Source: Calamus simplicifolius (lineage: Eukaryota > Streptophyta > Magnoliopsida > Arecales > Arecaceae). From it: a DNA stretch of 64,000 bases. Each line of letters begins with the position of its first letter. The first letter of the stretch is position 1. Made by a program: the position numbers and the translations under genes. Positions 35,011-47,610 of this stretch are shown here, piece by piece. Under the pieces are notes generated by a model. It was not told the DNA's origin. It did not search any database and was given only the letters and a program-made list of their open reading frames with translations. The stretch is from contig UESW01005049.1 in the NCBI GenBank assembly GCA_900491605.1, forward strand, positions 62,001-126,000, given 5' to 3'.

Positions 35011-36483
35011 TGTTGACCCAATTGATGATTTTGATGATTAACAAAACTATTTGAGTATAATTTTTAAAGGCTCTGATGATTTTGATTTAGTGTTTCAGCC
35101 TATAAGACTATTGAAAGATCAAAATCAGGAGTTACAATGTGTTCTGGATCGAATCTAATGTCTAGGTAAGAATTGCAGACATTAGAGTCGACTCCGAGAA
35201 TCACAGAGCCGACTCTGGAACTGGCACGGTCATTAGAGTTGACTCCGAGATTGTTAGAGTCGACTCTCATAGATAAAGCAGAAAGTTAATTTTTCTGGCC
35301 CCGACCTAGAGTCGACTCCGGTAAGTTAGAGTCGACTCCGAAAAAGTTTCTTGTCGACCTCAGAAAAGCCAGAGACGACTCCGGAAATATCATTTTAAAA
35401 TGCCTCGAGCTAGAGCCGACTCCAGAAAAGTTAGAGTCGACTCCAACCCACCTGGAACGAAAAATAAAGTTGCCAGATCAGCTCTAACGGTAATATTTCT
35501 ATTTTTACTCATTTCTAACGGATATATTTTGATACAAGGCACACTCCAACGGATAGTTTTCTTCTAAAAATGGTGTAAAAGAAATCTATAAAAAGGGAAG
35601 TCTATTGTTCAAAAAAAAAAAAGAACGGAAAATCTGAAAAACAAAGAGAGAAAATCTGAGATAGACAAATCCCATTTCAAAAATCCGTGAGCTTGAATCT
35701 TGAGAGGAAAACCTTCTAGCTCAAATCCACTCCACTCCAAAAAGGCTCAAGAGGAATCCAAAGCGTTCAAATCGAAGTCTTGAAGGATTTCCCAACTTGG
35801 AGAAAGGAGATTCATTTCTTGCTTTTCAACCCTTCTCAACTGCTTCAACCACGAAGAATCAGAGCTGAGGCTTGATTCAATCCAGCAAGGAGAAGAAGAA
35901 AAGAAGAAAAGATCAAAAGCCAACCTATCTTCAAATCAGGCTTTTCTAAACCTTGTTATTCTTAATTTGTATATTTGCTCATTGAGGAGCTTTGTATTCA
36001 CACACAATACTTATCTTATTTTTGCCTAGTTCAATCTGGGGGATTGAACTAGAGGAGGTAGTTTTACCTCGGTTTAAGCTTGTTTAAGCTTGGGTTAGTT
36101 GTGAGCCCGTGAAAAACAATGTGTAGGGTTTTATGCTGGTAAGCCCGAGTAAAACCGGCTGGGTTCGTTGTGCACCCATGAAAACAACAAGTTTGAGTTG
36201 TGAGCTTGAAAAATAACTCGGCTGTAATCTAGAGAGATTATAGTGTGGACCCAAGTGAATCTTGGGAGTGAACGTAGGTGCTGGTTGCACCGAACCACTA
36301 TAAAATCTCTTGTGTTTGCAGTGTCTCATTGTCTCTTTCTCTATCTCTATCTTATTCACTGCACTTTATAGTTACCTTGCATTTGCCCTCATTAATCTCA
36401 AGCAAACTATTTGAAAAAGGGCTAATTTTTTTAAAGAACCCAATTCACCCCCCCCCCCTCTTGGGTTGCCATCTGGGCCAACA
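35011..36483 (+). repeat. C 3' LTR
   Basis: 1473 bases, TGTTGACCC to GGCCAACA, pairing with 26073-27538. The motif array has a 9-base insertion relative to the 5' copy near 35288. The TATA box is at about 35586-35596. Followed by the target-site copy ATGCC. Confidence 0.97.
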
Positions 36484-37424
36484 ATGCCTCACTGATGGAC
36501 CTGCCTCAGATGGTGCAGTGGCTCCAATGTCAGCTGCTCTCTCATCCAGATGACCTTTTCTTTTCCATCTGCCATCCACTTTCACAAATCCCATTCTATG
36601 CACTGTAGCCAAGCTCTAATAATCAGTGTGCCTTAGGTTTTTCAATTGCTCATTCTTAGAAATAACAACTCCTTGACTTTTGAATGCCATGGTCAGGACC
36701 ATTCCATAAGGCAAGGTCGATCTCCTCTTGCTCCCGGCCTTAGCCATGTACCATATCATCATTCCTGCTAGATTGATTGGCTGACCCATTAAAATACAGT
36801 CCATGATCACTATGTCTCGCTCTGAGACATACTCAAACCTGCCAGTTTTAGGAAATAGGATCCTACCACATATATTATGTAACAGTCTAAGCTCAAGAGG
36901 CAACTGATTTGCCCTAACTTCCTCAAATTCGGTAAAGTCTCTACACCCAACATCCTTGACAAGGCTCATGCTCTATCACTGTGATTATTTGCAATCAATA
37001 CTACTACATGGATTTCTAAAAGATTTCCTAAAATTTCGGATGTGAGATGAATTCTTCTTCCTCTAACCATACTAACTAATCCTCCATATCCTCTTGACAA
37101 ATTGAAGTAAAATTCCTTGACTAGAGCCGGATAAGTGGGTACGTCTAAGGAACATACCTTATCCCAACCGAGTTCCTTGATATGTCTCCCAATAGCAAAA
37201 CCCTCAGCTTCAAAAAATTCAAAATCCACCTTTCTTCCCATAGTAATGATTCGGCCGGCTAGGGTATCAACTTGTGGTGAGGAAAGGCTATGAATGGCAC
37301 TGGAAGTGGATGCGGTTGAGCTAGAGGATGATTTCGGAGAGGGTTCACGCGCCGAACGCCTTGTCATACGCTTCCCCATTATTACTCTTCCTCCAAACAA
37401 TGATCCTCTGCGCTTGGGTGCCAT
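36484..37424 (-). pseudogene. D env-like ORF, N-terminal and central part
   Basis: Starts MAPKRRG at ATG 37424 on the minus strand. It has a basic Ser-rich N terminus, LAGRIITMGRKVDF / DKVCSLDVPTYPALVKEFY, a frameshift near 36970, then RLLHNICGRILFPKTGRFEYVSERD and LPYGMVL. A TAG follows HTDY near 36617. It is cut at 36488 by the C insertion and continues at 26072. Same family as the ORFs of C and E1. Confidence 0.8.
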
Positions 37425-37909
37425 TGAGTGCTATGAAGAGGCTAATTTAAGAGATTTAGGGTTTTGAAAAAGTTTGAGAGAGTTTGGGAGTGTTAGAAGT
37501 CGATTGAAATGAAAGAGGAGTCGGCTCAGCCCTAAATAGTTAACCTGGGACTACTTGGAGTTGACTCCCGCAAAGCGAGGTGTCAGCTCTAGGTCGCTAA
37601 TACAGTTAGCGCCCGAAGTGGAGTCACTCCGTTAAGGTGGGTGTCGGCTCTAAGGTCTCAGACCGAGAGCGACACAGACGAGGTGTCGACTCCACTAATA
37701 AGGGTGTCGACTCCACTGACAGTTTCAAAAAAAAAAGGAGTTTCAAGGATCCGAAACTTGTCAAAAGAAAATCAATAAATTTTGGATAAAATCTTTGGAA
37801 TGTAGAGAATCAAATTGTTCAAATATCTAGATAAATTGTCCTTAGAATCATGAAAGATTTTTCAAGAAATTGATTGAATTCAGGATAGTCAATCTTAAGA
37901 GTTTCAAAA
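37425..37909 (-). promoter_or_regulatory. D pol/env-like spacer: motif array plus TATA-like element
   Basis: About seven GTCGACTC/GTCGGCTC motifs lie between 37517 and 37705. On the minus strand a TATA-like ACTATTTAGG lies at 37531-37540, with the env-like ATG about 110 bases on. Same order as in C and E1. 37710-37909 is AT-rich with nothing recognised. Confidence 0.5.
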
Positions 37910-40900
37910 TTATTCCAATGGGTCACAAATCCCTAATTCTCCTCTAAGATAACAAAATCTCTCTTCACTCAAAGGTTTTATAAATATGTCAGCTAATTAT
38001 TCATCAGTACAGACATAATCAATACAAATGTCACCATTAGCTACATGTTATCTAATAAAGTGATATCTAATTTCAATATGCTTAGTTCTTGAATGTTGAA
38101 TTAGATTTTTGTTAAGTTTATTGCACTAGTGTTATCGCATCTAATATGAGTTTTATCAAGTGTTATGCCATAATCTTCAAGTTGTCGCTTAATCCAAAGG
38201 ATTTGAGCACATCAACTTTCAGCTGCAACATATTCTGCTTCAGCAGTAGATAATGCAACCAAATTTTGCTTTTTGCTAAACTAAGAGATTAAGTTACTTC
38301 CTAAAAATTGATATGCACCACTTGTACTTTTTTATCTAATTTACATCCAGCATAGTCATAGTCTGAATAAGCAATTAAATTTAGTGTTGAATCTCTAGAG
38401 TACCATAATCCTACATTTTTAGTTCCACTTAAATATCTAAGAATTCTTTTTACAGTAATTAAGTGAGATTGTTTAGGTTCTGACTGAAATCTAGCATATA
38501 GACAAACAACAAACATAATATCTGGTCTACTTGCTGTTAAGTAAAGTAGAGATCCGATCATACCTCTATAATGTTTTTAGTCAACTTTCTTACCATCTTC
38601 ATCTTTATCCAATTTGCATGAAGGACTTATTGGTGTTCTGAGAGGTTTGATTGATTCCATTCCAAACTTCTTGAGAATTTCCTTTATGTACTTTGTTTGG
38701 TTGATGAAAATCCCCTCTCTCTCTTGTTTGATTTGTAGTCCTATGAAGAAATTAAGTTCTCCCATCATGCTCATCTTAAATTCACCCTGCATTAACTTAG
38801 CAAATTCTTGACACAAAAGATTGTTAGTAGCACCGAATACAATATCATCTACATATATTTGTACTACCAATAAATCTTTATCTTTTCTTTTCAAAAATAA
38901 GGTTTTATCAACATTTTCTCTAGAAAAATCATTTTCAATTAGAAATTTGCTTAGCCTATCATACCAAGCTCTAGGTGCTTGTTTTAAACCATAAAGTACT
39001 TTATGTAATTTAAAAACATGGTTTGAAAATTCATGATTTTTAAAACCAGGTGGTTGTTCTACAAAAACTTTTTCATTTATAAAACCATTTAAAAATGCAC
39101 TTTTAACATCCGTTTGAAATAAATTGATATTCATATGACATGCAAATGCAAGTAATAGTCTAATTGCTTCTAATTTAGCTACAAGTGCAAAAGTTTCATC
39201 AAAATCAATTCATTCTTCTTGATTATATCCTTTTGCAACTAATCTAGCTTTATTTCTAATTACTATGCCATTTTTATCTAATTTATTTCTAAATACCCAT
39301 TTAGATCCTATAACTGAGTGACCTTTAGGTCTATCAACTAAGGACCATACATTATTCCTAGTAAATTGATTTAATTCTTTTTGCATAGCTAGCATCCAGT
39401 TACTATCTTTTTGGCTTCTTCGATATTTTTAGGTTTAATTTGAGATACAAATGCAAGATGATTATTGATATTTCTCATAGATAATCTAGTTCTTACTCCT
39501 TGAGATGGATCACCTATAATCAATTCTCTTGGATGACCATAGGCATGTCTTCAATCTCTAAAAAGATCTACATCATTATGATTAGTATCAATAACATCAA
39601 CCCTAGGAGAATCATCATCTTTAGCTTCTTGTTCATGGTCTGAAGATACATCTATATTTAATTTTTCAATATCTCTTTCTAGCAAAATTGTATCTTCCTC
39701 ATCATCAATCTTTTCTGAACTTGATGCTAAAGACTCATCAAAAGCTACACGAATAGATTCTTCTACAATTAAGTTCCTCTTTTTAAATACTCTATAGGCT
39801 TTACTAGTTGTTGAATATCCTAAGAATATGCCTTCATCAGATTTTGCATTAAATTTTTCAAGATTATCTTTACCATTATTATGAATGAAATATTTACAAC
39901 CAAATGCATGAAAGTAACTAATGTTTGGTTTTCTATTATGCCATAGTTCATAGGGAGTTTTCTTAAGAATTGGCCTAATTAAAGCTCTATTTAAGATGTA
40001 ACATGCTGTGTTTATGGCTTCCGTCCAAAAGTATTTTGGAAATTGGCTTTCACATAGCATGGTACGGGCCAGGTCCTCTAATATTCTATTCTTTCTTTCT
40101 ACAACTCCGTTTTGTTGTGGTGTTCTGGTGCAGAAAAATTATGATGAATGTCATTTTCAATGCAGAAATTTTTAAATAAATGATTTTCAAATTCTGTTCC
40201 ATGATCACTTCTAAGAGACACTATGGTGTTGTTTTTCTCATTAGTGACTTTTTTAAAGAATTTCAGAAATATCGAGAAAGTCTCATCCTTATGAGCTAAA
40301 AATAATACTCAAGTGAATCTAGAATAATCATCTACTATCACAAGACCATATTTCTTTTCTCCTAGACTAGTGGTTCTAGTAGGTCCAAAAAGGTCTAAGT
40401 GAAGTAGCTTTAGTGGCTTAGAAGCGGAAACAATGTTCTTAGGTTTAAAAGAGTTTCTAGATTGTTTTCCAAACTGACATGCATCACAAATTCTATTATT
40501 TTCAAAATCTAGTTTTGAAAATCCTTTAACTAAATCCATTCTAATTAATTTTGAAATTAAGTGTGTGCTTTCATGACCTAATCTATGATGTCATAGCCAT
40601 CCAATCTCATTCACATTAGTATTTTCAGCAATTAGGCAATGATTATTAGTAGACAGATTGTCTAAATCAATTAAGTATACATTGCCATTTCTATTATCAA
40701 CAAATATAATGCTATTGTCTACGGGATTAGAAACAGTGCAAATGGAAGCTTCAAATGAAACTTTGAAACTCTTATCACACAATTGGCTAATGCTAATTAG
40801 ATTATGCTTTAAACCATCAACATATAAAACATTTTTAATAAAAGTGGATGGAATTATTTGAATTTTACCAAATCCCATAATTTGGCCTTTACCATTGTCT

Positions 40901-41028
40901 CCAAATGTAATAACTCCTCCTCTTTTATCTTCAAGGGTGATGAATTGCTCCTTGTCACCCGTCATGTGCCTTGAGCAGCCGCTATCAAGATACCACTTTC
41001 GTTTTGATCTTTTGGCCGCAAGACACTC
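37910..41028 (-). pseudogene. pol: D pol, degenerate
   Basis: Minus strand: protease YLDSGC near 40985; pre-integrase block; integrase CDACQFG near 40475, HLDLFGP near 40400, VDDYS near 40330; SEAT-like region with FHAFGCKYFIHN near 39900. Reverse transcriptase: RNKLDKNG, DVKSAFLNG, LYGLKQAPRAWYDR and YVDD near 38855. RNase H (38561-37910) has SDYDYAGCKLD, with the next residues frameshifted. It ends at TAA 37910-37912. At least eight stops or frameshifts are visible. Confidence 0.92.
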
Positions 41029-41623
41029 CTACAAGATGATCAAACTTTCTGTTTAGGTACCCAAGCTTTCTTGGGTCCTTCATGGTTAGTAGCAATAAAG
41101 ATTGTTCCTTTTAGAACTCATATTTTCTTTCCTTTAATTTTCAAATTTTTGCTAGTTTTCTTAATATTGCATTCATATGATTTATGTCCTTTTAAACCAC
41201 ATTTGAAACAAGTAATATTAGGTGATTGGCCAGCATGTATAAAGATATTTTTAAAGATTTTTGCTTCCTAAGAGGATTATATCCTAATCCTGCCTTGTCA
41301 AAAATAGCCTTTTGACTATCTAAAATCATGTTTAATTTTGAAGAACTTAAGGTAAATCTATCAACTATATCCTTATATTTATCAACCTCTTTCTTTAGAT
41401 TAAGGTTCTCATTTGAAACCAATTCTTTTTCTTTTACAACATCTTCTTTTTCAGATTTTAAATCTTTAATTTCAAGAGCTAATTCATTTTTCTCTTTAAG
41501 AAGATTTACATTTTCAGTTTTTAAAGATTTGTTCTTCTTTTTCAAAACCTTGAAATCAGAAACTAATTCATTAAATGCATCAAATAATTCTTCAAATGTA
41601 AAGTCATGAGTTTCAGAACTTAC
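41029..41623 (-). other. D predicted intron across gag/pol junction (595 bases)
   Basis: The donor GATGAG|GTAAGT has its first intron base at 41623. The acceptor ATCTTGTAG|GAG has its last base at 41029 (C to T beside AG, still a legal acceptor). Phase 0 on both sides; length not a multiple of 3. It would fuse the knuckle-containing gag frame to protease. Inferred, not shown. Confidence 0.5.
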
Positions 41624-42688
41624 CTCATCATCTTCTTTTGCCATGAAGCAAATGTTTGCAACTTCCTTTTGTTCTTCCTCGGAAGATGATTTTTCACTAT
41701 CGCTCCATGTTGCAACATAAGCCTTCTTCTTCTTTTTGTAGGCTTTCTTCAATTGAGGACAATTATATCTGAAGTGCTCTGGATTCTTACATTCATAACA
41801 TATGAGGGGTTCTTTTTCCTTGTTCTTGTCCTTCTCTTTTTCTTTTTCATCTTCCATTTTTGTTCCATACCTTTTCTTATAGAAAGGCCTCATTCTTTGC
41901 ATGAATCTTTTAAATTTCTTAGCAAGGAGTGTAGTCTCATCATCATTATCTTCATCCTCACTGCTGCTTTTCTCAATTTCTGCAGCCTTAAGAGCAATAG
42001 TTCTCTTCTTCTTGACATCTTCCTCTATATGCTACTTCATTGTTAATTCATGGGTCATCAAGGATCTAAGTAGCACCTCCAAAGATAAGACATTGAGGTC
42101 CTTGGCTTCTTGGATTGCAGTCACCTTTGCTTTCCATAACCTTGGAAGAGACCTAAGAATTTTACAAATCAACTCAGAATTAGTATAAGTCTTACCAAGA
42201 CTTTTTAAACCATTTACAATATCCATAAATCTAGTATACATGTAGGTTATAGACTCAGTTTGTTCCATGCTAAACAATTCATGTTTATGAACAAGAATAT
42301 TAATTTTAGATTCTTCAACTTGATTTGTACCCTCATGGGTAACCTCTAACCTATCCCATATTTCTTTTGCGGAATTATATGTAGAAATGTGATTAAATTC
42401 ATTTGCATCTAAGGAACAATAAAAAACATTCATGGCTTTATCATTAAGCTGAGCCATTTTTCTATCATTATCATTTCAATCCCTTTCGGGCTTAGGAACA
42501 ATAGAACCATCAACTATGTGTATGGGTGTGCTAGGTCCATTGATTATAACACTTCATAATTCATAATTTAAAGCTTGAATGAATATCTTCATTCTTGCTT
42601 TCCAATATGAATAGTTGGTGCCACTGAACAAGGGTGGCCTATTAGTGGATTGACCTTCTAAAAAGGATGATCCAACTTGAGCTACCAT
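41040..42688 (-). pseudogene. gag: D gag, degenerate
   Basis: Starts at ATG 42688 with STNRPPLF and YWKARMKIFIQA, then a stop after about 45 codons. The core IWDRLEVTHEGTNQV and ILRSLPRLWKAKV is open at 42457-42032. The zinc knuckle CYECKNPEHFRYNC near 41790 has Glu for the usual Gly. A coiled coil follows (41640-41330). The second knuckle near 41200 is frameshifted. A stop at 41040-41042 precedes pol. Confidence 0.88.
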
Positions 42689-42735
42689 TTGGATTTTTGT
42701 CTCTTGATTGTGTAATCAAGCCGAAATGAGAACCT

Positions 42736-42747
42736 GCTCTAATACCA
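42736..42747 (-). other. D primer-binding site, one mismatch
   Basis: Reads TGGTATTAGAGC on the minus strand, one substitution from TGGTATCAGAGC. Confidence 0.85.
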
Positions 42748-42749
42748 AT

Positions 42750-44305
42750 TGTTGGCCCAGATGATAACCCAAGAGGGAGAGTGAATTGGGTTCTTTAAAA
42801 AATTTTAACTCTTTGAAAATATTTTGATTGATATAAAGATGCTCAAATAAACTAAATTAATTGAAGCAAAGCACAAATAAGATTGATAGAGAGAGAGAGA
42901 TAATATGCACGGCAAACACAAAGATTTTATAGTAGTTCGGTGTATCCAACACCTACGTCCACTCCCAAGTAGCACTTGGGTCCACACTATAATCTACTTG
43001 ATTACAGTCGAGTTATTTTACAAGATCACAACTCTAACTTGTTGTTTTTCCTTGGGATCACAACGAACCCAGCTAGTTTTTTCGGGCTCACAAGCACAAA
43101 ACCCAAACCACAAGCTAACCTTAGCTTGTCCCGAGGTATACCACCTTCACTAATTCAATCCTCCGATTGAATTAGCAAACAGCAATGAAAAATATAGTTT
43201 TGAATACAAAACAACTCCTCAAATGAGCAAATATGTAATTAAATAAACAAAGGTAAGAAAAGCCTGTTTAAAGCAATTTGGATGTGTGCTTTTCTTCTTT
43301 TCCTCTTCTCTCTTGAATGATTGAATCAGGCTTCAGCTCAGATTCCTCATAAAAATCATAGTTGAGAAGTTGGAAAAAACAGGGCTTTAGCTTTCTTCCT
43401 TTTCACTTGGGAAATCCTCCGATTTTGAGCTTTGAATGCTTTGGATTTCTCTTTGGACTCTCTAGGATTGGTTAATGTGAGCTCTGAGTCTTTCCTCTTT
43501 GATTTCTCCCTCTTTCTTTCACAAGATTTTTTGATTTTTTACAAAATATTTCTTTCTTTTTGTTCTTATTTTTCAAACAGACGAATCCCCCTTTTATAGA
43601 CTTCTTAATCCAACGTTTTGATGGAAAACTAGCTGTTGTGAGATGCTTGGATGTTTCTACACACAAAAAATAGTCGTTAGAGGTTAGGTGAGAAAAATAT
43701 TACTGTTTGAGCTGATCTATCACTTTTGAAAATCCACATCTGACATGTTGGAGTCGGCTCCAACTTTTCATGTGTCGGCTCCAAGTCGGGGTGTCCAAAA
43801 ATAGTAAGTGAAAGTTGTTGAGGAGTCGGCTCTAAAAAAGTAATGTGTCGGCTCGGCGCTTTCGGGTGTCAGCTCCCGAATCCAAAGGTGTCGACTCTAA
43901 CAATGTCCAAAAAATATGCTCTTTGTGCTCAGGATAGAGTCGACTCTAGAATCTCAGGTGTCAGCTCCCGAACTCCAGGTGTCGGCTCCAAAAACTGACA
44001 TAAAAGGTACTTCTCTGTATCTCAGGTTGGAGTCGGCTCCGAAACTATAGGTGTCGACTCCGGACCATACTGAAAACTTAAAAATGTTCTGATATGCCCT
44101 GGGGTCGGCTCCAAACTATTGAGGTGTCGACTCTAAGTTCTGAACTTAAATAATTTCCTTTCAAATTTGATTCAAAACTTATTCCTTTATTTCTTTTGAT
44201 TAATTAATCAACTTTAATGCCTGAAACACTTTTTAAATATATCAGAAACATGATGAATATACTCATGCCTTTTATTAATCATTAAAATCAATAATTGGGT
44301 CAACA
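42750..44305 (-). repeat. D 5' LTR
   Basis: Bounded by TGTTGGCCCAG and GGGTCAACA (plus reading), 1556 bases, pairing with 23479-25039. The motif array lies at about 43750-44130, with a minus-strand TATA box at about 43588-43600. The G-run near the start is broken (AGAGGGAGAGTG). Confidence 0.94.
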
Positions 44306-45114
44306 TGCTCTATTTTTGTTGTTCTGGTTATAAATTGTGATCATGAACAATATTTTAAAAAGAGAAAGAAGGAAGAAGAAAAAAAGAAAAAGATAGATTG
44401 AAAAAATATTGATTTAGAGAAAAATTATTTGAAAGAGAGATTTGTTTGAGGTTTGTTGAAGCTTTGCTTTGATTATTTGTTCAACCACCGGAACTCATTT
44501 ATTGCTGGTTCTTCAAGTGGTCTTCAAACTTCATGATCTTCATTGAAGAGCATTCAAAGTCACCTCAAAAAGCTTCCTCTGTGCTGCTGCGTTCATTAAA
44601 GAAAGAAGCTACTTCGGGTTTAGCTCTTCAAGTTGATAAGTATATTTATTGCTTTAAATATGCTCATGTCTAGGAGCATTTGTTGTATTAAACATTTTAT
44701 TACTTGTGCCTTGGTTTGTTTCACAGTTATGAAACGTGGTTGGGTAGAGGTCTACTCGGTTTGATTTGTAAGGTCCCCTTGTACCCGTAAATAAGAAGAC
44801 TAACTTGAAGGGCTAGTGTGTAAGGCTTGATTGCTTATGCCCATAAACAAGTTTGCTAGCCAGTTAGGTTAGTGGTGACTAGTGGAATTCCCAAGGTGTT
44901 CTTGGGGAGTGGATGTAGGTGCAAGGTTGGCACCAAACCACTATAAACATGTGTGTTTGATTGTGTTTCTTTTTCAGCAATTGATTGTGTATTAGACGCA
45001 CCTCACACCACAATAATTAATTGTGAAAGAATATAGGTGCACATACTTGATAGCCAATTAATTTTTAAGAAACCCAATTCACCTCCCCTCTTGGATTGCT
45101 AGATCTGGGCAACA
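44306..45114 (+). repeat. B2 3' LTR, right part
   Basis: Resumes the family-B LTR at the site matching 12736 and runs to TGGGCAACA at 45114. The TATA box TTATAAATTG is at 44328-44337. After it, 45115-45295 is unassigned flank. Confidence 0.92.
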
Positions 45115-45295
45115 TGAGAGAAAAGGGGTTTTCGTGCATGTAAAGGGAGGAGGGGCAGGGTATTATGGTGTGGCAATTATGCTTTAATTGTGAATTATTC
45201 TTTGTAAGAATATTGATGGGGCATACTTGCATATGATCAAAATTTGATGAGCTTTAGGTAACTAGTTTTCTTGACTGTGACATGAGAAATAATAT

Positions 45296-45820
45296 TGTTA
45301 ATGTCCGAAATTAGTTTTTGCATGCCAACAAATGAAATATAACTTCACATAGAAGATAGAGAGTACCTTCTCAATCAAATATCCATCTTACATGAGAAAA
45401 AGAAGGCATAGCATTAGGGGCCCTAAGTTTTTCGTCCGAGGATAGCCCTTCGGTACTCAAGTTAACCAAAAGTAGACAAGGAGAATATCTTAAGGCTTTT
45501 AGATAAGTTATCTAGACTCAAGCAAAAAAGAAAGATCATATTTACTTAGGGTGATTAGGGTTATTTTTATAGATATTTAGAGGAGTTGTATTTTGAGCCA
45601 AATTCTTCTATTAGATGGCTAATTTAAGAAAGAGTGGTTTTCACGAATGAATATGTAATAAATGGGCTAATGCATCTTCATAGTGGATGTACGTCAAATA
45701 AGGAGAGTTCTAATCAAATTAGAATAGGTTGGTTGTCGCAAAGGGAAGTCATTCTTTCATTAGAGATTTTTGTCTCGTGTTAGCATTTGACTTTACCACA
45801 TGTTGCCGCAGGATCCAACA
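45296..45820 (-). repeat. G LTR (left copy)
   Basis: 525 bases, TGTTAATG to CCAACA (plus reading). Shares conserved blocks such as TATAACTTCACAT, TTACATGAGAAA and GAGGAGTTNTATTTTGAGC with the right copy. Confidence 0.85.
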
Positions 45821-45934
45821 AAATCTAACCACACCATTCACCCCTATTTTTGAGGGTTGAGCTTAAGTTGACGCTTAAATTATGAAAGTAGCTCAGATTT
45901 TTCATATGGCTAATATATCTTAAGCTCATTGGCT

Positions 45935-46385
45935 TTTTCTTATATGGCCGAGCTATTATATAGCTCATCTTTGACCAAGATATCATATTTCTTATCTTTA
46001 GCTAAGCTTTCTAGTAGCTCATCTTCAATCAAACTATCATGTAGCTCATCTTCGACTGAACTATCAAGTTGCTTATCTTCGATGAGTTATCTGATAGCTT
46101 ATCTTTAGTTGAGCTATCATGTAGCTCACATCTTCAACCGAGCTATCAGGTAGCTCACATTTTTAGATGAAATATCAAGTAGTTAACATTTTCGACCGAG
46201 TTATCAAGTAGCTCATCTTCAATCGTGCTATTTGGTAGCTCATCTTTGACTAAGCTATCATATAGTTCATCTTTAGCATCTTTGGTTAAGCTATCAAATA
46301 GCTTATCTTTAGCTAATCTATTAGGTAACTCGTGTTTGCTTAAATTATCATGTAATAGATTTTCAATTGAGCTATTAGTTAACTT
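45935..46385. repeat. About 26-bp minisatellite inside element G
   Basis: Degenerate tandem units of the form GAGCTATCANGTAGCTCATCTT repeat about 15 times, with a period near 26 bases and drift. Not coding. Confidence 0.8.
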
Positions 46386-47610
46386 GTCTTTGAACTAAAT
46401 TTAATAGTATTAGCATTGGTGGTTCTAGCCAACTAAAATAATTGTGGTTAAGTTCAAAGTCTCTTATCCAACTAACTCATCTGTGAAATATAGTTTGCTC
46501 GGACTATATTTTTTAGGTAGAGGAAACCTGTCGACTCATCCAACATTGATCTTAAAGCACTAGATGTGGCATAAATCTTAGTGCAAATTAAGATGGCTTT
46601 AACATATCACCTCAAGTTTTGCATCACCTTCCATGCAATTTCGAGGAGGTTGGTCTCTTTCATGGAGCATAGATAATAAATGCAATAGATCAATTTTTAG
46701 GAGAATTTTTGTTAAGTCCCTCACGTTTGTCCAAGAAACCTAGATTTTTGTCAATTAGGTTGGGCTCGTGAGTGAATAGATCACTCTATATATCTTTCAA
46801 ATCGGTGCCTAGGACACATTCCTTATGGGGTATACTTTTGGCTAGGCTAAAGTTTGTTCTTGACTAACCTAGCTTTTAAGATACTCCCTAGGCCTTCAAC
46901 TGATTTATCCTTCGGTAATCAAACCAAGAACATCAGTCATACTCCGCGCCAATTCAAGCTATTTTTGATACAATTTTTTATGGATGCTAGCTGAGTGATC
47001 AAGTTGGGTGTTGCCATTCTTCCACCTAGCCTAACTTGTGAAGACTTAGGCAAGATTTACATAACCATCCTATATTCAATTAAGATAAAATTGGAACTTA
47101 GGTTGGTCTTAAACTATAGGCTTTATTCAATCAAGCTAAAGTTAGCTCAAGTCAGCTTTAACACTTCAAGTTGGCTGATGTTGGTTAGGTTGGTCTTCAC
47201 TTTTCAAGTTGGCCTTGACTCTTAAGGTTAGCCTTGACTATGGTTAGTTGGCCTTAAGTCTTTAGGTTGGTCTTGACTTTGGTTAAGTTGACCTAGAATC
47301 TTTAGTTAGTTGATTTAGGTCATCAACCATAACTCTTCAAGTTAGCTAATTTAAGTTATCAAACATAGTTATTAAAGTCAATTAATTTAGCTCATCAACC
47401 GTAGTTATTTAGGTTGGCTAATTTAGGTTATCAATTGTACCTCTTTAAATCTTTTAGTAGGTTTATCCTCTATGTCAAACATACTCCATGACTACCTATG
47501 GTTGATCACAGCATAGCTTGTACTTGCTTGAGCATTACTTGGTTTTTGATATCTTCTTTTAGGTGCTATGGCTATGTTCTTTTGTTCAATTCTCACAAAT
47601 GATGCCAATA

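Larger units (their letters stand above)
26073..36483 (+). mobile_element. C: complete Sirevirus-like copia element nested in D
   Basis: Two LTRs (26073-27538 and 35011-36483, TGTTGACCC to GGCCAACA) flank the primer site, gag, pol, motif spacer, env-like ORF and polypurine tracts. The pentamer ATGCC is repeated exactly at 26068-26072 and 36484-36488. The LTRs differ by a few tens of bases by eye, plus a 9-base indel in the motif array, so C is probably the youngest layer. Reading frames carry several single-base frameshifts. Confidence 0.97.
23479..44305 (-). mobile_element. D: Sirevirus-like copia element inserted in the B2 3' LTR
   Basis: On the minus strand: 5' LTR 42750-44305, primer site, gag, pol, motif spacer, env-like ORF (split by C), polypurine tracts, 3' LTR 23479-25039. 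The flanking pentamers are GACTC (23474-23478) and TGCTC (44306-44310). Each differs by one base from GGCTC, which the uninterrupted LTR has at this site (12736-12740), so they are most simply a decayed 5-bp duplication. Without C the element is about 10.4 kb. Confidence 0.93.
11567..45114 (+). mobile_element. B2: family-B Sirevirus-like element, split by D (and C within D)
   Basis: Its order is 5' LTR (11567-13544), primer site, gag, pol, env-like ORF, polypurine tracts and 3' LTR. The 3' LTR is interrupted after 23478 and resumes at 44306-45114. Without the D insertion the element would be about 12.7 kb, including a further LTR-like insertion in pol. Its own target-site duplication cannot be tested, because the left end of the B1-B2 unit is outside the window. 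All coding regions have at least one lesion. Confidence 0.9.

Noticed and set aside
45935..46385. CRISPR-like array
   Set aside because: Degenerate adjacent tandem units without unique spacers, in a plant-type genome; it is a minisatellite.
46995..47225. Plus-strand ORF of 76 codons
   Set aside because: Lies in the interior of non-coding LTR element G, in a Leu/Lys-rich repeat; no homology.
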